This document shows, piece after piece, positions 33,156 to 42,801 of a stretch of DNA of 64,000 nucleotides. Each line of letters starts with the position of its first letter. Position 1 is the first letter of the stretch. Position numbers and translations under genes: made by a program. The notes beneath the pieces are model-generated. The model ran no database searches and was not told where the DNA came from. It saw nothing but the letters and a program-made list of their open reading frames with translations. The DNA comes from Flavobacteriaceae bacterium GF1 (GTDB lineage: Bacteria > Bacteroidota > Bacteroidia > Flavobacteriales > Flavobacteriaceae): NCBI GenBank assembly GCA_009797885.1, contig WNKP01000007.1:62001-126000 (forward strand), read 5' to 3'.

Positions 33156-34661
33156 TTAAACCAAACTTAACCCATTTTGATAGACAGGAAGGCTAAAACT
33201 AAATGTAGTACCCTCATTGGGCCTACTGAACACCTTGATACTGGCATCATGCAATTCAATTATTTTGCGTACAATGGCCAGTCCCAATCCGGCCCCTTCC
33301 TTTTCCTTTCCTGTTTTGGTCTGCCTGTATCGTTCAAAGACCAACTGCTGGTTTTCTTTTGTTATTCCCGGACCGGAGTCCTTTATGGCGATTTCCACAT
33401 TTTTTTTCACCAGTTTTATTTCTACGATGACCTCACCATTTTCCGGTGTGAACTTAAGGGCATTATCCATTAAATTCTGTATGGCCCGTTCCACCAGGGA
33501 GATATCCGCAAAGACCAAGGGCACTTGTTCTTCCATATTTAATTTGAGGGCAATGTTTTTCTTGTTGGCCAACATTTGATAATCCCTATGGATATCATTG
33601 GCCAGTTCCGAAATCAGGAACGGCTCTTTTTGTGGCTCTACCTGATTGGCTTCCAGTTTTGAATATTCAAACAATTGTGTGATCAACTTGGACAGGCGCT
33701 CTCCACTGGAATTGATTTTGTTGAGATAGTCCTCGCGTTCCACAGGGGTAAGTTCGGACTCCTTCATTTGAAGGGTTTCTATATACCCCTGTATAATGGC
33801 CAAAGGGGTTCGTAGGTCATGGGAAATATTGGCTATTAAGTCCCTACGTAGTTTTTCCAGGGATTTTATCTTGTCCATATCCGTTAAAATGGTCTCGGCC
33901 ATATTGTTGTAAGTTTGGGCCAGACCGGTAAGGTCGGTCTTATGGTGCTCCGCAATCCGATATCCCAGATCGCCCTGTTGGAAACGTTGGGCAGCATAGT
34001 TGATTTCCCTTAGGTTTTTGGTCAAGTACCAAATGGAGAGCACCCCTAAAACAGCAGCGAAAAACAAGGTAAGGAAAGAAGCGCCCAACCCCACTTTTAA
34101 CGCATAGCTTCCAAAAAGGGTGTTCTGTGTGGCCAAATATTTTTCCCCTGCCAAGACAATATAAATGTATCCCTCCTTGCCCCCTTTGTTGAATTTTGCT
34201 GCAGAGAATACCTTTTTGTTTTCAGGATCTCTTGGGTCATCTCCCAAAATGTAGTCTTGCCCTTTGGATGCAATAAAGCGGTGAATGGGTTCAAGGGAAA
34301 CTTTTTCGGGTATGGAATTGGGGTCGGAATGGTCCAATACCACCGAATATTGAACGTTTCCCTCAACATCAAGGAGGTAGACCTCAATTGCCCTGTTCAC
34401 GGCCATCATATCGTGCATGAGGTCACCAAAAAGCGCTTTGTTCACCTTTCCCAAACTGTCTATTGGACTTTGTTCCACAAATTTTTCGTCAATAAGGTCC
34501 TGCGCAAGATGGGCATGCAAACGTTGATTGGTCTCACTAAAGTACTTGTTCGAATAATATAGTGTGGAAAGCATGTACCCTATCCCGGCCAGCAACAGAA
34601 TGGCGATGGAACTGAGGATTAATTTGGTAATCAGTTTGTTGGAGAAAAGGGAATTGTTCAT
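33156..34661 (-). CDS. Sensor histidine kinase with HAMP domain
   Basis: 501 residues. One membrane helix near 13-33, a periplasmic sensing region (about 35-183), a second helix (~188-212), then HAMP (LTKNLREINYAAQRFQQGDLGYRI), the HisKA dimerisation helix with phosphoacceptor His281 (ANISHDLRTPLAI), and the HATPase domain with N-box (QNLMDNALKF), G1 (KDSGPGI) and G2 (KEGAGLGLAI). The periplasmic part looks like a PAS/dCache-type double domain; its ligand is unknown. It overlaps the response regulator gene by 4 bp, and the regulator comes first in the operon. Confidence 0.92.
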   Translation of the reverse strand: MNNSLFSNKLITKLILSSIAILLLAGIGYMLSTLYYSNKYFSETNQRLHAHLAQDLIDEKFVEQSPIDSLGKVNKALFGDLMHDMMAVNRAIEVYLLDVEGNVQYSVVLDHSDPNSIPEKVSLEPIHRFIASKGQDYILGDDPRDPENKKVFSAAKFNKGGKEGYIYIVLAGEKYLATQNTLFGSYALKVGLGASFLTLFFAAVLGVLSIWYLTKNLREINYAAQRFQQGDLGYRIAEHHKTDLTGLAQTYNNMAETILTDMDKIKSLEKLRRDLIANISHDLRTPLAIIQGYIETLQMKESELTPVEREDYLNKINSSGERLSKLITQLFEYSKLEANQVEPQKEPFLISELANDIHRDYQMLANKKNIALKLNMEEQVPLVFADISLVERAIQNLMDNALKFTPENGEVIVEIKLVKKNVEIAIKDSGPGITKENQQLVFERYRQTKTGKEKEGAGLGLAIVRKIIELHDASIKVFSRPNEGTTFSFSLPVYQNGLSLV

Positions 34662-35362
34662 AGCTCTTCATTGAATTTGTACCCTACACCCCAGGTGGTC
34701 AAAATATATTTGGGATTGCTCATGTCCGGTTCTATTTTGGAACGCAATCTATTGATATGGGAATTTACGGTATGTTCGTAGCCTTTAAAATCATAGCCCC
34801 AAATCAAGTTCAACAGCTTGGTTCTGTCATAGCTTTTTCCGGGATTGGAAGATAGTAGGGCCAAAAGTTCAAATTCTTTCGGGGAAAGCTCGATCCGCAA
34901 TCCGTTGTGGACCACTTTTCGTTGGTCTATGTTTATGGTCAACCCATCAAATTTTAAGGACTGTTGATCTTTGGTGTGCCCTTTTGGGCTTTTGCTCATT
35001 TTCTGTCTTCGGAAGATGGCCTTTACCCGCGCTATGAATTCCCGTACACTAAAAGGTTTGGTCAGATAATCGTCCGCACCGACCTCCAATCCCAGTACCT
35101 TATCTATTTCCTCGGATTTTGAGGTCAACATCATAATTGGGGACTGTACATTGTTGGCCCTTATTTTTTGGCAGACTTCAATACCATCCATTTCAGGTAG
35201 CATTACGTCCAAAATCACCAGATCGGGTTCATGTTCAATGGCCATTCGCAAACCAGAGTCCCCCTGTTTAGCGGAAATTGTGGAACAGCCCAAATCCTTT
35301 AGATGGATTTCCAAAAGTTGGATGATCTCCGGGTCATCCTCAACAATGAGTACATTTTTCAT
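34658..35362 (-). CDS. OmpR-family response regulator
   Basis: 234 residues from ATG 35362 (the longer frame starts at a TTG). The receiver domain has EDD acid pocket residues 8-10, phosphoacceptor Asp52 (LVILDVMLPEMDG), a Thr/Ser switch (MMLTSKSEE) and Lys in YLTKPF. The C-terminal winged helix (LSPKEFELLALLSSNPGKSYDRTKLLNLIWGYDFKGYEHTVNSHINRLRSKIE) is of the OmpR/PhoB type. It partners the kinase at 33156-34661. The divergent gene, the repeat lipoprotein at 35581, shares the 218-bp gap and could be its target. Confidence 0.94.
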   Translation of the reverse strand: MKNVLIVEDDPEIIQLLEIHLKDLGCSTISAKQGDSGLRMAIEHEPDLVILDVMLPEMDGIEVCQKIRANNVQSPIMMLTSKSEEIDKVLGLEVGADDYLTKPFSVREFIARVKAIFRRQKMSKSPKGHTKDQQSLKFDGLTINIDQRKVVHNGLRIELSPKEFELLALLSSNPGKSYDRTKLLNLIWGYDFKGYEHTVNSHINRLRSKIEPDMSNPKYILTTWGVGYKFNEEL

Positions 35363-35580
35363 TGGGTTCAAATTAAAAGGTAAAATCTCACGAAAAGTTC
35401 ACGGGATCGTCCCAGCTACGGGGGTATTGGTCGTGAAAACCTTTGGGAAATTGCGAAAACTTAAAAAGAAAATACGTAACTACCTAAAATATAGGGTGTT
35501 GTAAAATTTGAAGTTTGTGTGAACTTTCTGCAACAACTTACAAATTTCTTTGTGATAGCATTAAAACATATATAAAAGCT

Positions 35581-37650
35581 ATGAACTTAAAAACATTGAC
35601 AAAGGGTATGGCAGCAATGATGCTCATCATTGGCTGTTCAGATGATTCGGATGATGACAATCCGGTAGTATTGGAGGCAGGAACACTATCAGGGGGACCC
35701 TACAGTTTTACGGTGGACGGGGTTCCGGATATGGTGAGTGGAATAAGCCTATCTGGATTTAATGGAACAGGGGATGTGCAATCCTATGTGATTACCGATG
35801 ATTCCAGAAACATTTTGGGACTACCACCTACCTTGGAGGCGTTGGAGGACGTTGATTTTGATGGTGCAGGCGTAGGGGACTGCTATATTTACCATATCAC
35901 CTACACTGAAGGACTAACAGGGCTCGTGACCGAAGAAAACCTGGATGACCTTTCCGGTAATTTTGATCTTTCCAATTTTGTTGTGGTCAACCGTAGTGCA
36001 CTCAATGCAGGCGAGCTTTCCGGTGGGCCATATGAATTTGTGGTGGATGGCTTGCCGGATATGGTGAGTGGTATTGTTTTGGACGATTCCAACTTGAACG
36101 GCGATAACCAAACCTATGTCATCACCGACGATTCCAGGAACATCCTGGGTATTCCACCAACATTGGAGGCCGTTGAAGGGGTGGATTTTGATGGTGCAGG
36201 CGTAGGGGACTGCTATATCTACCATCTCACCTATTCCACAGGTCTTGGTGGGCTGGAAATGGGCAATAACCTGGATGATGTAACAGGGCTATTTAATCTT
36301 TCCAATTTTATTGAGGTGAATAGGATAGCGTTAAATGCAGGCGAGCTTTCCGGTGGTCCTTATGAATTTGTGGTGGATGGTTTACCGGATATGGTATCCA
36401 ATATTGCCCTGGATGATTCCAATTTAACCGGTACTAACCAAACCTATGTGATAACCGATGATTCCAGAAATATTCTGGGTATTCCACCAACCTTGGAGGC
36501 GGTGGAAGGGGTGGATTTTGATGCGGCCGGTGTAGGGGACTGCTATATCTACCATCTCACCTATTCCACTGGACTTGGTGGGCTGGAAATGGGCAATAAT
36601 TTGGATGATCTGACCGGTGAATTCGGCTTGTCCAATTTTATTGAGGTGCGTAGGATGGCTTTGGATGCGGGGGTGCTCTCAGGTGGTCCTTACAATTTTC
36701 TAGTCGATGGAAACCCGGATATGGTATCCAATATTGCCTTGGATGACACTGGCCTTAACGGCAATAATCAGACCTATGTCATTACGGATGACAATCGGAA
36801 CATTTTGGGTATTCCTCCAACGCTTGAAGCGGTAATGGGTGTGGATTTTGATACCGCTGGGGTAGGCTCTTGCTACATTTATCATTTGACCTACTCCACA
36901 GGCCTTGGGGGGCTGGAAATGGGTAATAATTTAGATGACCTCACTGGCCTGTTCGACCTTTCCAATTTTGTGGTCGTAAACAGAAATGCGTTGAATGCAG
37001 GTACCTTAAACGGTGGACCCTATATGTTCTCTGTCGATGGAACTCCGGACATGGTAAGTGGAATCTCTTTGGATGCGACCAATCTTACGGGTACCAACCA
37101 GGGTTATATTATTACTGATGGGGATTTAAACATTTTAGGCCTTCCCCCAACTTTGGAGGCCGTTGAGGGTGTGGATTTTGATGCAGCAGGGATTGGTCTT
37201 TGCCTTATTTGGCATATTACGTATGAAGATGGTATTACGGGACTGAGCATGGGTGAAAATGCGGCTAACCTGGATGGCTTTTTTGCGCTCTCCAATTCCA
37301 TTAGGGTGTACCGAAACCCAAATGCGGGAACCATTTCTGGGGGCCCATACACTTTTACGGTTGACGGTACACCGGATATGGTCAGTGGTCTAAGCTTGGA
37401 TGCAAGCACTGCCACGGGGACCAATGGTACATGGATCATCACTGACGATCAGAACAACATTTTAGGATTGCCACCAACATTGGCCGCTGTGGAAAATGTT
37501 GATTTCGATGCTGCCGGAACAGGCATCTGCTACATCTGGTACATGCGTTATGAAGATGGACTTACCGGTTTGGAAATGGGAAGCAATATCATGACAGATT
37601 TGGAGGGCCTTTATGGCTTGTCCAATGGTGTCAGGGTTACGAGAAATTAA
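35581..37650 (+). CDS. Lipoprotein made of six tandem 110-residue repeats
   Basis: 689 residues. A lipoprotein signal ends at Cys19 (MLIIGCSDDSDDDN), and the following acidic stretch fits surface export. The rest is six consecutive copies of one domain that start at bases 35677, 36007, 36337, 36667, 36997 and 37324, a 330-bp period (327 for the last step). Each copy runs GGPYxFxVDGxPDMVSxI, YVITDDxxNILGxPPTLEAV, VDFDxAGVGxCYIYHxTY, GLxxLEMGxNxxDLxGxFxLSN. Copies 2-4 are nearly identical even in DNA. The unit occurs in other Bacteroidota surface proteins, from memory, but I know no function for it. The frame upstream of ATG 35581 is ignored because it would precede the signal peptide. Confidence 0.82.
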   Translation: MNLKTLTKGMAAMMLIIGCSDDSDDDNPVVLEAGTLSGGPYSFTVDGVPDMVSGISLSGFNGTGDVQSYVITDDSRNILGLPPTLEALEDVDFDGAGVGDCYIYHITYTEGLTGLVTEENLDDLSGNFDLSNFVVVNRSALNAGELSGGPYEFVVDGLPDMVSGIVLDDSNLNGDNQTYVITDDSRNILGIPPTLEAVEGVDFDGAGVGDCYIYHLTYSTGLGGLEMGNNLDDVTGLFNLSNFIEVNRIALNAGELSGGPYEFVVDGLPDMVSNIALDDSNLTGTNQTYVITDDSRNILGIPPTLEAVEGVDFDAAGVGDCYIYHLTYSTGLGGLEMGNNLDDLTGEFGLSNFIEVRRMALDAGVLSGGPYNFLVDGNPDMVSNIALDDTGLNGNNQTYVITDDNRNILGIPPTLEAVMGVDFDTAGVGSCYIYHLTYSTGLGGLEMGNNLDDLTGLFDLSNFVVVNRNALNAGTLNGGPYMFSVDGTPDMVSGISLDATNLTGTNQGYIITDGDLNILGLPPTLEAVEGVDFDAAGIGLCLIWHITYEDGITGLSMGENAANLDGFFALSNSIRVYRNPNAGTISGGPYTFTVDGTPDMVSGLSLDASTATGTNGTWIITDDQNNILGLPPTLAAVENVDFDAAGTGICYIWYMRYEDGLTGLEMGSNIMTDLEGLYGLSNGVRVTRN

Positions 37651-37702
37651 GCTTATGAAAAAGAAAGATGTTTTGTAGTGTTGTTTATGCTTAATTAGTT
37701 GT

Positions 37703-37734
37703 AAAACGCCCAGACCTTGGTATGGGCGTTTTTT
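37703..37734 (+). terminator. Terminator after the repeat lipoprotein gene
   Basis: AAAACGCCCA (37703-37712) pairs with TGGGCGTTTT (37723-37732) around a 10-base loop and continues into T. It also lies between the convergent lipoprotein and thyA genes. Confidence 0.85.
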
Positions 37735-37793
37735 GAAGGAAAAACTTTTACTGTAACTGGATGATATCCGCCTAGATGTAAACATGATCTCCG

Positions 37794-38618
37794 TTAAACC
37801 GCAACCACGGCCTTAATGTGTGGATGTGGGTCATAATTCAATAGCGTGAAGTCGTTAAATGTAAAATCAAATATATCCTTGACCTCCGGGTTAAGGTGTA
37901 TGGTGGGCAAAGGCCTTGGTTCACGGGACAGTTGCAGTTCCACTTGCTCCAAATGGTTACTGTAAATATGGGCATCACCAAAAGTATGTATAAACTCTCC
38001 CGGTTCATAGCCACAAACCTGGGCCATCATTAAGGTAAATAGGGAGTAGCTGGCAATGTTAAAAGGAACGCCCAGGAAAATATCCGCACTGCGTTGGTAG
38101 AGCTGGCAACTCAGCCTGCCTTCGGCTACATAAAACTGAAAAAAGGCATGACACGGAGGTAATGCTGCCTTGCCGTTGGCCACATTTTCCGAAAAGGAAA
38201 CCGAGGTATCCGGTAAAACGCTGGGGTTCCAGGCAGAGACTAACATTCTACGACTATTGGGATTCGATTTTAAAGTTTCAACCACTTCTTTGATCTGGTC
38301 GATTTCCTCAGAGTTCCAATTTCTCCATTGATGGCCGTATACCGGGCCCAGGTCCCCATTTTCATCCGCCCACTCGTTCCAGATACGGACGCCGTTTTCC
38401 TGAAGGTAGCCCACATTGGTATCACCCCGTAAAAACCAGAGTAGTTCATGGACAATCGATTTTAAGTGCAACTTTTTCGTGGTCACCATGGGGAAACCTT
38501 CCTGTAGATCAAACCGCATTTGGTATCCAAAAACACTTATGGTCCCGGTTCCTGTGCGGTCGCCTTTTTGATTTCCTTGCTTTAAAACATGCTCTAATAA
38601 GTCATGATACTGCTTCAT
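37794..38618 (-). CDS. thyA: Thymidylate synthase ThyA
   Basis: 274 residues. Methylates dUMP with methylene-tetrahydrofolate. The nucleophilic cysteine is in [13 protein letters not shown], the folate/dUMP loop is [20 protein letters not shown], and the Arg-containing [20 protein letters not shown] is at the N-terminus, all as in E. coli ThyA. Upstream lie 254 bp without a gene and then nupC on the same strand, and FolA is also in the window. Confidence 0.97.
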   Translation of the reverse strand: MKQYHDLLEHVLKQGNQKGDRTGTGTISVFGYQMRFDLQEGFPMVTTKKLHLKSIVHELLWFLRGDTNVGYLQENGVRIWNEWADENGDLGPVYGHQWRNWNSEEIDQIKEVVETLKSNPNSRRMLVSAWNPSVLPDTSVSFSENVANGKAALPPCHAFFQFYVAEGRLSCQLYQRSADIFLGVPFNIASYSLFTLMMAQVCGYEPGEFIHTFGDAHIYSNHLEQVELQLSREPRPLPTIHLNPEVKDIFDFTFNDFTLLNYDPHPHIKAVVAV

Positions 38619-38872
38619 TCAAAAGTATTTTTAAGATAAAATAATCAATTCAAGTGATTTCAGATGGCTGAAATGGTATCGAGGATAGGTTTTAAAAACC
38701 CGTTTTTGATACGTCTAAATCCGCTTCAAACACTCAAACTGACGTTTCTAAAAAATCCTAACTAAAGTAATGGGAATCCCAATCTTAAATTGGATAAGGA
38801 TACATCAGTTATAAAATAATTATCAACCAAAAAATCCCTAAACTCTGAGGTAGTGAATTTAGCCGAGGAGAT

Positions 38873-40297
38873 TTATCCAAGGATCATACCCGCAATGGTG
38901 GCAGAAATCAATGAGGCCAAGGTGCCACCAAGAACGGCACGCATTCCGAATTCGGATAAGGTCTTGCGTTGGCCTGGGGCCAGGGAACCAATACCGCCAA
39001 TTTGAATACCGATGGAAGCAAAATTCGCAAAGCCACAGAGCATATAAGTGGCCATAATAACGGACTTATTGTAGGTAAAATGGGTGATGCTGGCCATATT
39101 TTTGAGTTCGGCCAGCTGAATATATCCAACAAACTCACTGGCGGCCAATTTAATGCCCAACAATTGTCCCATGAGCATGATATCCTCGTTGTTTACACCG
39201 ATCAGCCACATCAATGGTGCGAAAACCGTTCCCAATATGGCTTCCAGGGAAAATGCTTCATAGGGTGAATTGGCAGCGATCCAATGGTTTAAGGTTGTCC
39301 AATCGCCCATCCAACCCAAAATTCCATTGATCATAGCGATAAAAGCCACAAAGACCAGGAGCATGGCTCCAACATTTAGTGCGAGTTTTAGTCCTTCCGT
39401 AGTTCCATTGGCAATGGCATCCAAAAAATTTGCCCCAATTTTATCGGAGGAAACATGTACATCGGTATTTATCCCTTCTGTTTGTGGATATAGTATTTTG
39501 GAGACCACAATGGCACCGGGAGCGGCCATCACGGATGCTGCAAGCAAGTGCTTTGCAAAAACCAATTGTAGCGCTGGGTCATCACCTCCCAAAAAACCAA
39601 TATAGGCGGCCAAAACAGCACCGGCAACGGTTGCCATACCACCAATCATGACCAGGAGGATTTCCGATTTGCTCATCTTCTCCAAATAGGCTTTGATCAG
39701 CAAGGGTGCTTCGGTCTGTCCCAAAAAGATATTACCGGCAATGGAAAGACTTTCCGCTCCGGAAATGCCCAAAGATTTGGTCAGCAACCACGCAAGTGCC
39801 TTGACCACTTTTTGAATAATCCCCAAATAGAACAACACCGAAGTGAGTGCAGAGAAGAAAACAATGGTGGGCAATACCTGAAAGGCAAAAATATATCCAA
39901 AAGTGTCCGTGTCCACCACTAGGCCTTCAAACAGGAACTTACTTCCGGAACGCGTAAAATCAAGGATGCTGATGAATACCTTTCCAATACTCTCGAATGC
40001 GATTTTCACAAAAGGTATTTTTAGGACCCCAATGGCAATGAGCAACTGGATGCCCAGACCAATCCCAACGGTTTTCCATTTAATGGCCCTTCGGTTGGCA
40101 CTGAACAGATATGAAATCAATATTAAAACGGCCATGCCCAAGGCTCCTCTGGCCAGTCCGCCCCAGGTAAAACCCTCATTGGGGACCAGTCTGTCCACCT
40201 CCGTGGAGGTTGATGTCAAAACCGCTGTTTCCTGGCCCAAGACCTCACCAAAGCATGCCAATAGCAAGATGAGCATCAAAAGTCCAGTTTTTCTCAT
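38873..40297 (-). CDS. Concentrative nucleoside transporter, NupC/CNT family
   Basis: 474 residues. About ten membrane helices after a cleavable-looking N-terminal helix (MRKTGLLMLILLLACFGEVLG) and a periplasmic linker, which are typical of Bacteroidota CNTs. Family motifs: GIQLLIAIGVLKIPFVKIAFESIG, the first hairpin region GNIFLGQTEAPLLIKAYLEKMSKSE, GGMATVAGAVLAAYIGFLG, IGVNNEDIMLMGQLLGIKLAASEFVGYIQL and CGFANFASIGIQIGGIGSLAP. Takes up nucleosides with Na+ or H+. The start at 40297 replaces an extension that would run into the upstream gene. It follows the bifunctional-nuclease gene by 16 bp and is probably cotranscribed with it. Confidence 0.92.
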   Translation of the reverse strand: MRKTGLLMLILLLACFGEVLGQETAVLTSTSTEVDRLVPNEGFTWGGLARGALGMAVLILISYLFSANRRAIKWKTVGIGLGIQLLIAIGVLKIPFVKIAFESIGKVFISILDFTRSGSKFLFEGLVVDTDTFGYIFAFQVLPTIVFFSALTSVLFYLGIIQKVVKALAWLLTKSLGISGAESLSIAGNIFLGQTEAPLLIKAYLEKMSKSEILLVMIGGMATVAGAVLAAYIGFLGGDDPALQLVFAKHLLAASVMAAPGAIVVSKILYPQTEGINTDVHVSSDKIGANFLDAIANGTTEGLKLALNVGAMLLVFVAFIAMINGILGWMGDWTTLNHWIAANSPYEAFSLEAILGTVFAPLMWLIGVNNEDIMLMGQLLGIKLAASEFVGYIQLAELKNMASITHFTYNKSVIMATYMLCGFANFASIGIQIGGIGSLAPGQRKTLSEFGMRAVLGGTLASLISATIAGMILG

Positions 40298-40313
40298 GTA
40301 AGGTTGGTTGGTT

Positions 40314-40940
40314 CTACTTTCGTTTGGAAATCTCGTCCCGTAGTTTGGCCGCTTTTTCGTAATCTTCGTTGGCAACGGCCTTGTCCAGTTCTTTATGAAG
40401 TTCCTCCAGGGTCATTTCCCGATAGGCATCACCTGCCCCAGATTCAATTTCCACGGTTTCCCCTTCTTGAAGGATTTCGTCCACCATAATGCTATCATCG
40501 TTTTCTTCATCTTTTTCCTTGGAAGAAAACTTCAAGAAAATGCCAGCCTTGTCCAAAATGGTTTTATAGGTAAAGATTGGCGCATTGAACCGCAGGGCCA
40601 GTGCAATGGCATCGCTGGTTCTTGCATCAACAATCTCTTCATCGCCATCCCGTTCGCTGATAATACTCGAGTAAAAAACACCATCCACCAGTTTGTGGAT
40701 AATGACCTGTTTTACCACAATGCCAAAACGATCGCAAAAGTTTTTGAACAGATCATGGGTCAAGGGTCTTGGCGGCTTTATTTCCTTTTCAAGAGCTATG
40801 GCTATGGACTGGGCCTCAAAGGCACCAATGACAATAGGCAGTTTTCGGTCACCTTCCACTTCGTTCAGAATAAGTGCATAGGCACCGTTCTGGGTCTGGC
40901 TATATGAAATCCCTTTTATTTTAAGTCGTACTAAACTCAT
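40314..40940 (-). CDS. Bifunctional nuclease (DUF151/BFN) with C-terminal UVR motif
   Basis: 208 residues. The first ~135 are the BFN domain: VRLKIKGISYSQTQNGAYALILNE, KLPIVIGAFEAQSIAIALEKEIKPPRPLTHDLF and ARTSDAIALALRFNAPIFT. The C-terminal EMTLEELHKELDKAVANEDYEKAAKLRDEISKRK is a UvrB/UvrC interaction motif (UVR). The fusion is common in Bacteroidota. BFN homologues have been reported to show both RNase and DNase activity in plants. The bacterial role is unclear, and the UVR motif suggests contact with repair or protease partners. It is followed closely by the nucleoside transporter. Confidence 0.88.
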   Translation of the reverse strand: MSLVRLKIKGISYSQTQNGAYALILNEVEGDRKLPIVIGAFEAQSIAIALEKEIKPPRPLTHDLFKNFCDRFGIVVKQVIIHKLVDGVFYSSIISERDGDEEIVDARTSDAIALALRFNAPIFTYKTILDKAGIFLKFSSKEKDEENDDSIMVDEILQEGETVEIESGAGDAYREMTLEELHKELDKAVANEDYEKAAKLRDEISKRK

Positions 40941-40960
40941 GAAATATCTTAGGATAAAAT

Positions 40961-41005
40961 AAAAAAGCTGTTCAAATAAGTGGCTCTATGCATTATCTGA
41001 ACAGC
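40961..41005 (-). terminator. Terminator downstream of etfA
   Basis: On the minus strand a stem of GCTGTTCA/TGAACAGC extends with ATAA/TTAT and further partial pairs, and is followed by TTTTTTATTTTAT. It separates the etfBA operon from the nuclease gene. Confidence 0.8.
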
Positions 41006-41032
41006 CGCTTCAAAGAAGCAAAGTAACAAAAT

Positions 41033-42001
41033 TTAGGCGTTCTGGGCCTTAAATTCCTTCAATTTTTCGATGAGTTCGGGAACCACCTCAAAGGCATCCC
41101 CAACTATACCATAATCTGCGGCTTTAAAGAAAGGAGCCTCAGGATCATTGTTAATGACCACCTTTGTTTTGGAAGCACTTACACCGGCCAAATGCTGAAT
41201 TGCACCTGAAATTCCGATGGCTATGTAAAGATTGCTCGCTACAGGCTTTCCCGTTTGTCCCACGTGCTCCCCGTGGGGCCTCCAGCCCAAGTCGGAAACA
41301 GGTTTGGAACAAGCGGTTGCCGCTCCCAAAACATCGGCCAATTCTTCTATCATTCCCCAATTTTCAGGGCCTTTAAGTCCACGGCCTGCAGAGACCACAA
41401 TATCGGCATCGGCAATGGTTGCCTTCCCGACCACTTTATCCACTTCCACGGATTTTACACCAAAATCATTATCGTTAATGTTGGGATCAAAGGGCTCCAC
41501 AACGGCATCCGTAGTATTTTCAACAAGGCCAAATGCATTATTGGAAACACCTATAATTTTAACTTCGGAAGAGATTTCGGTATGGGCAAAACCCTTGTTG
41601 CTAAAGGCTGTCCTTTTAACCACAAAAGGGGAAATACCCTCTGGTGCCGCTACAACGTTTGGAACATATCCGGCATTGAGTCTTGCCGCAAGGATTCCAC
41701 TTAAATATTTACTGTCCGCGCTTGAGCATACAATGATGACCTTACTCCCTTCCAATTCTGCGGCCTGTGCAATGGCACTGGCATACGCTTTTGCGTTAAA
41801 GCCTTTTAGGGAGTCATTGGATATTCCCAACACTTTTGAAACGCCATAAGTTCCCAATTCATCGGCATTTTCGGCATTTATGGCAAGGGCAGTGACACTT
41901 TCGCCCATTTGATCGGCAACGTGCTTGGCATAGGACGCCACTTCAAAAGCGTTTTTCTTAAATTTTCCGTTATCAGTTTCTGTATATACGAGTATTGACA
42001 T
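41033..42001 (-). CDS. etfA: Electron transfer flavoprotein subunit alpha
   Basis: 322 residues. The C-terminal FAD-binding domain is complete: VSAGRGLKGPENW, AATACSKPVSDLGWRPHGEHVGQTGKPVASNLYIAIGISGAIQHLAGVSASKTKVVINNDPEAPFF. The N-terminal half is the ETF alpha/beta fold. It takes electrons from acyl-CoA dehydrogenases through FAD and passes them to ETF:quinone oxidoreductase. It is 11 bp downstream of etfB and ends at a strong terminator, so etfBA is a two-gene operon. Confidence 0.96.
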   Translation of the reverse strand: MSILVYTETDNGKFKKNAFEVASYAKHVADQMGESVTALAINAENADELGTYGVSKVLGISNDSLKGFNAKAYASAIAQAAELEGSKVIIVCSSADSKYLSGILAARLNAGYVPNVVAAPEGISPFVVKRTAFSNKGFAHTEISSEVKIIGVSNNAFGLVENTTDAVVEPFDPNINDNDFGVKSVEVDKVVGKATIADADIVVSAGRGLKGPENWGMIEELADVLGAATACSKPVSDLGWRPHGEHVGQTGKPVASNLYIAIGISGAIQHLAGVSASKTKVVINNDPEAPFFKAADYGIVGDAFEVVPELIEKLKEFKAQNA

Positions 42002-42012
42002 AACTTTTTGAA

Positions 42013-42759
42013 TTAAAGGGCTTTAGCTTCGTTGTGCAATAAATTCACCAGTTCACCTACGTTTCCGGCATCTACCAATTTTACCGGTCCCTTGGCTGCG
42101 GGACGCTCAAACTTTTTGTCATTGGTTGGGGAAGGTGCATCAATTGGGTCTACAATGTTCAAGGCTTTTTTTCTGGCCATCATGATTCCGCGCATATTGG
42201 GAATACGAAGGTCGCTTTCTTCAACCAGACCCTTTTGCCCTCCTATGATGAGTGGAAGACTGGTGCTTATTTTTTCCTTACCGCCATCAATTTCCCTTTG
42301 GGCCGTAGCCTCGGTACCATCAACTTCCAAATCAATGCAGGTATTTACAAAGTTCATGTCCAACAAAGAGGCCATAATCCCAGGTACCATTCCGCCATTG
42401 TAATCAATGGACTCACGTCCGGCAATGACAAGGTCATATCCTCCATTTTTGACGATTTCGGCGAGTTGTCTGGCCACAAAAAAACCATCTTTGGGCGCAG
42501 CATTTATTCGAATGCCCTCATCAGCGCCAATGGCCAATGCCTTGCGTATAGTTGGTTCAACGGAAGCATCGCCTACAGTGGCCACATGTACGGTGGCACC
42601 TTGTTTTTCCTTGAACCACATGGCCCTTGTTAGACCAAATTCATCATTTGGATTAATTACAAACTGTACGCCATTGGTGTCAAACTTGGTATCATCATCG
42701 GTAAAGTTGATTTTTGACGTGGTATCGGGTACATTACTGATACAAACCAAAATCTTCAT
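42013..42759 (-). CDS. etfB: Electron transfer flavoprotein subunit beta
   Basis: 248 residues from MKILVCISNVPDTTSKINF (the frame runs 13 codons further, across the leader). The signature region for ETF-beta, DLVIAGRESIDYNGGMVPGIMASLLDMNFV, is present, followed by TSLPLIIGGQKGLVEESDLRIPNMRGIMMARKKAL, the recognition loop that contacts dehydrogenases. It forms a heterodimer with EtfA. Promoter and operator elements can be read in its 150-bp divergent gap with pdhB. Confidence 0.96.
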   Translation of the reverse strand: MKILVCISNVPDTTSKINFTDDDTKFDTNGVQFVINPNDEFGLTRAMWFKEKQGATVHVATVGDASVEPTIRKALAIGADEGIRINAAPKDGFFVARQLAEIVKNGGYDLVIAGRESIDYNGGMVPGIMASLLDMNFVNTCIDLEVDGTEATAQREIDGGKEKISTSLPLIIGGQKGLVEESDLRIPNMRGIMMARKKALNIVDPIDAPSPTNDKKFERPAAKGPVKLVDAGNVGELVNLLHNEAKAL

Positions 42760-42780
42760 ATGTAGAAATTTTATCGGCGT

Positions 42781-42788
42781 CAAAGATA
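42781..42788 (-). promoter_or_regulatory. -7 box TATCTTTG of etfBA
   Basis: Exact TAnnTTTG match on the minus strand, 21 bases upstream of the etfB ATG. The -33 position expected from the usual spacing falls at the edge of the 26-bp palindrome 42802-42827, so a protein bound there should affect RNA polymerase. Confidence 0.6.
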
Positions 42789-42801
42789 TTAAAAACAATC
42801 T

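Noticed and set aside
35677-37650. Regular 330-bp repeats as a CRISPR-like or non-coding array
   Set aside because: The units are in one reading frame without stops and encode a lipoprotein with a signal peptide. The period and content do not fit CRISPR repeats.
38619-38872. TACTTTTG at 38627-38620 as the thyA promoter
   Set aside because: The -7 box would put the transcript start about 5 bases inside the thyA coding sequence, so it is probably chance. Nothing else could be supported in this 254-bp gap.
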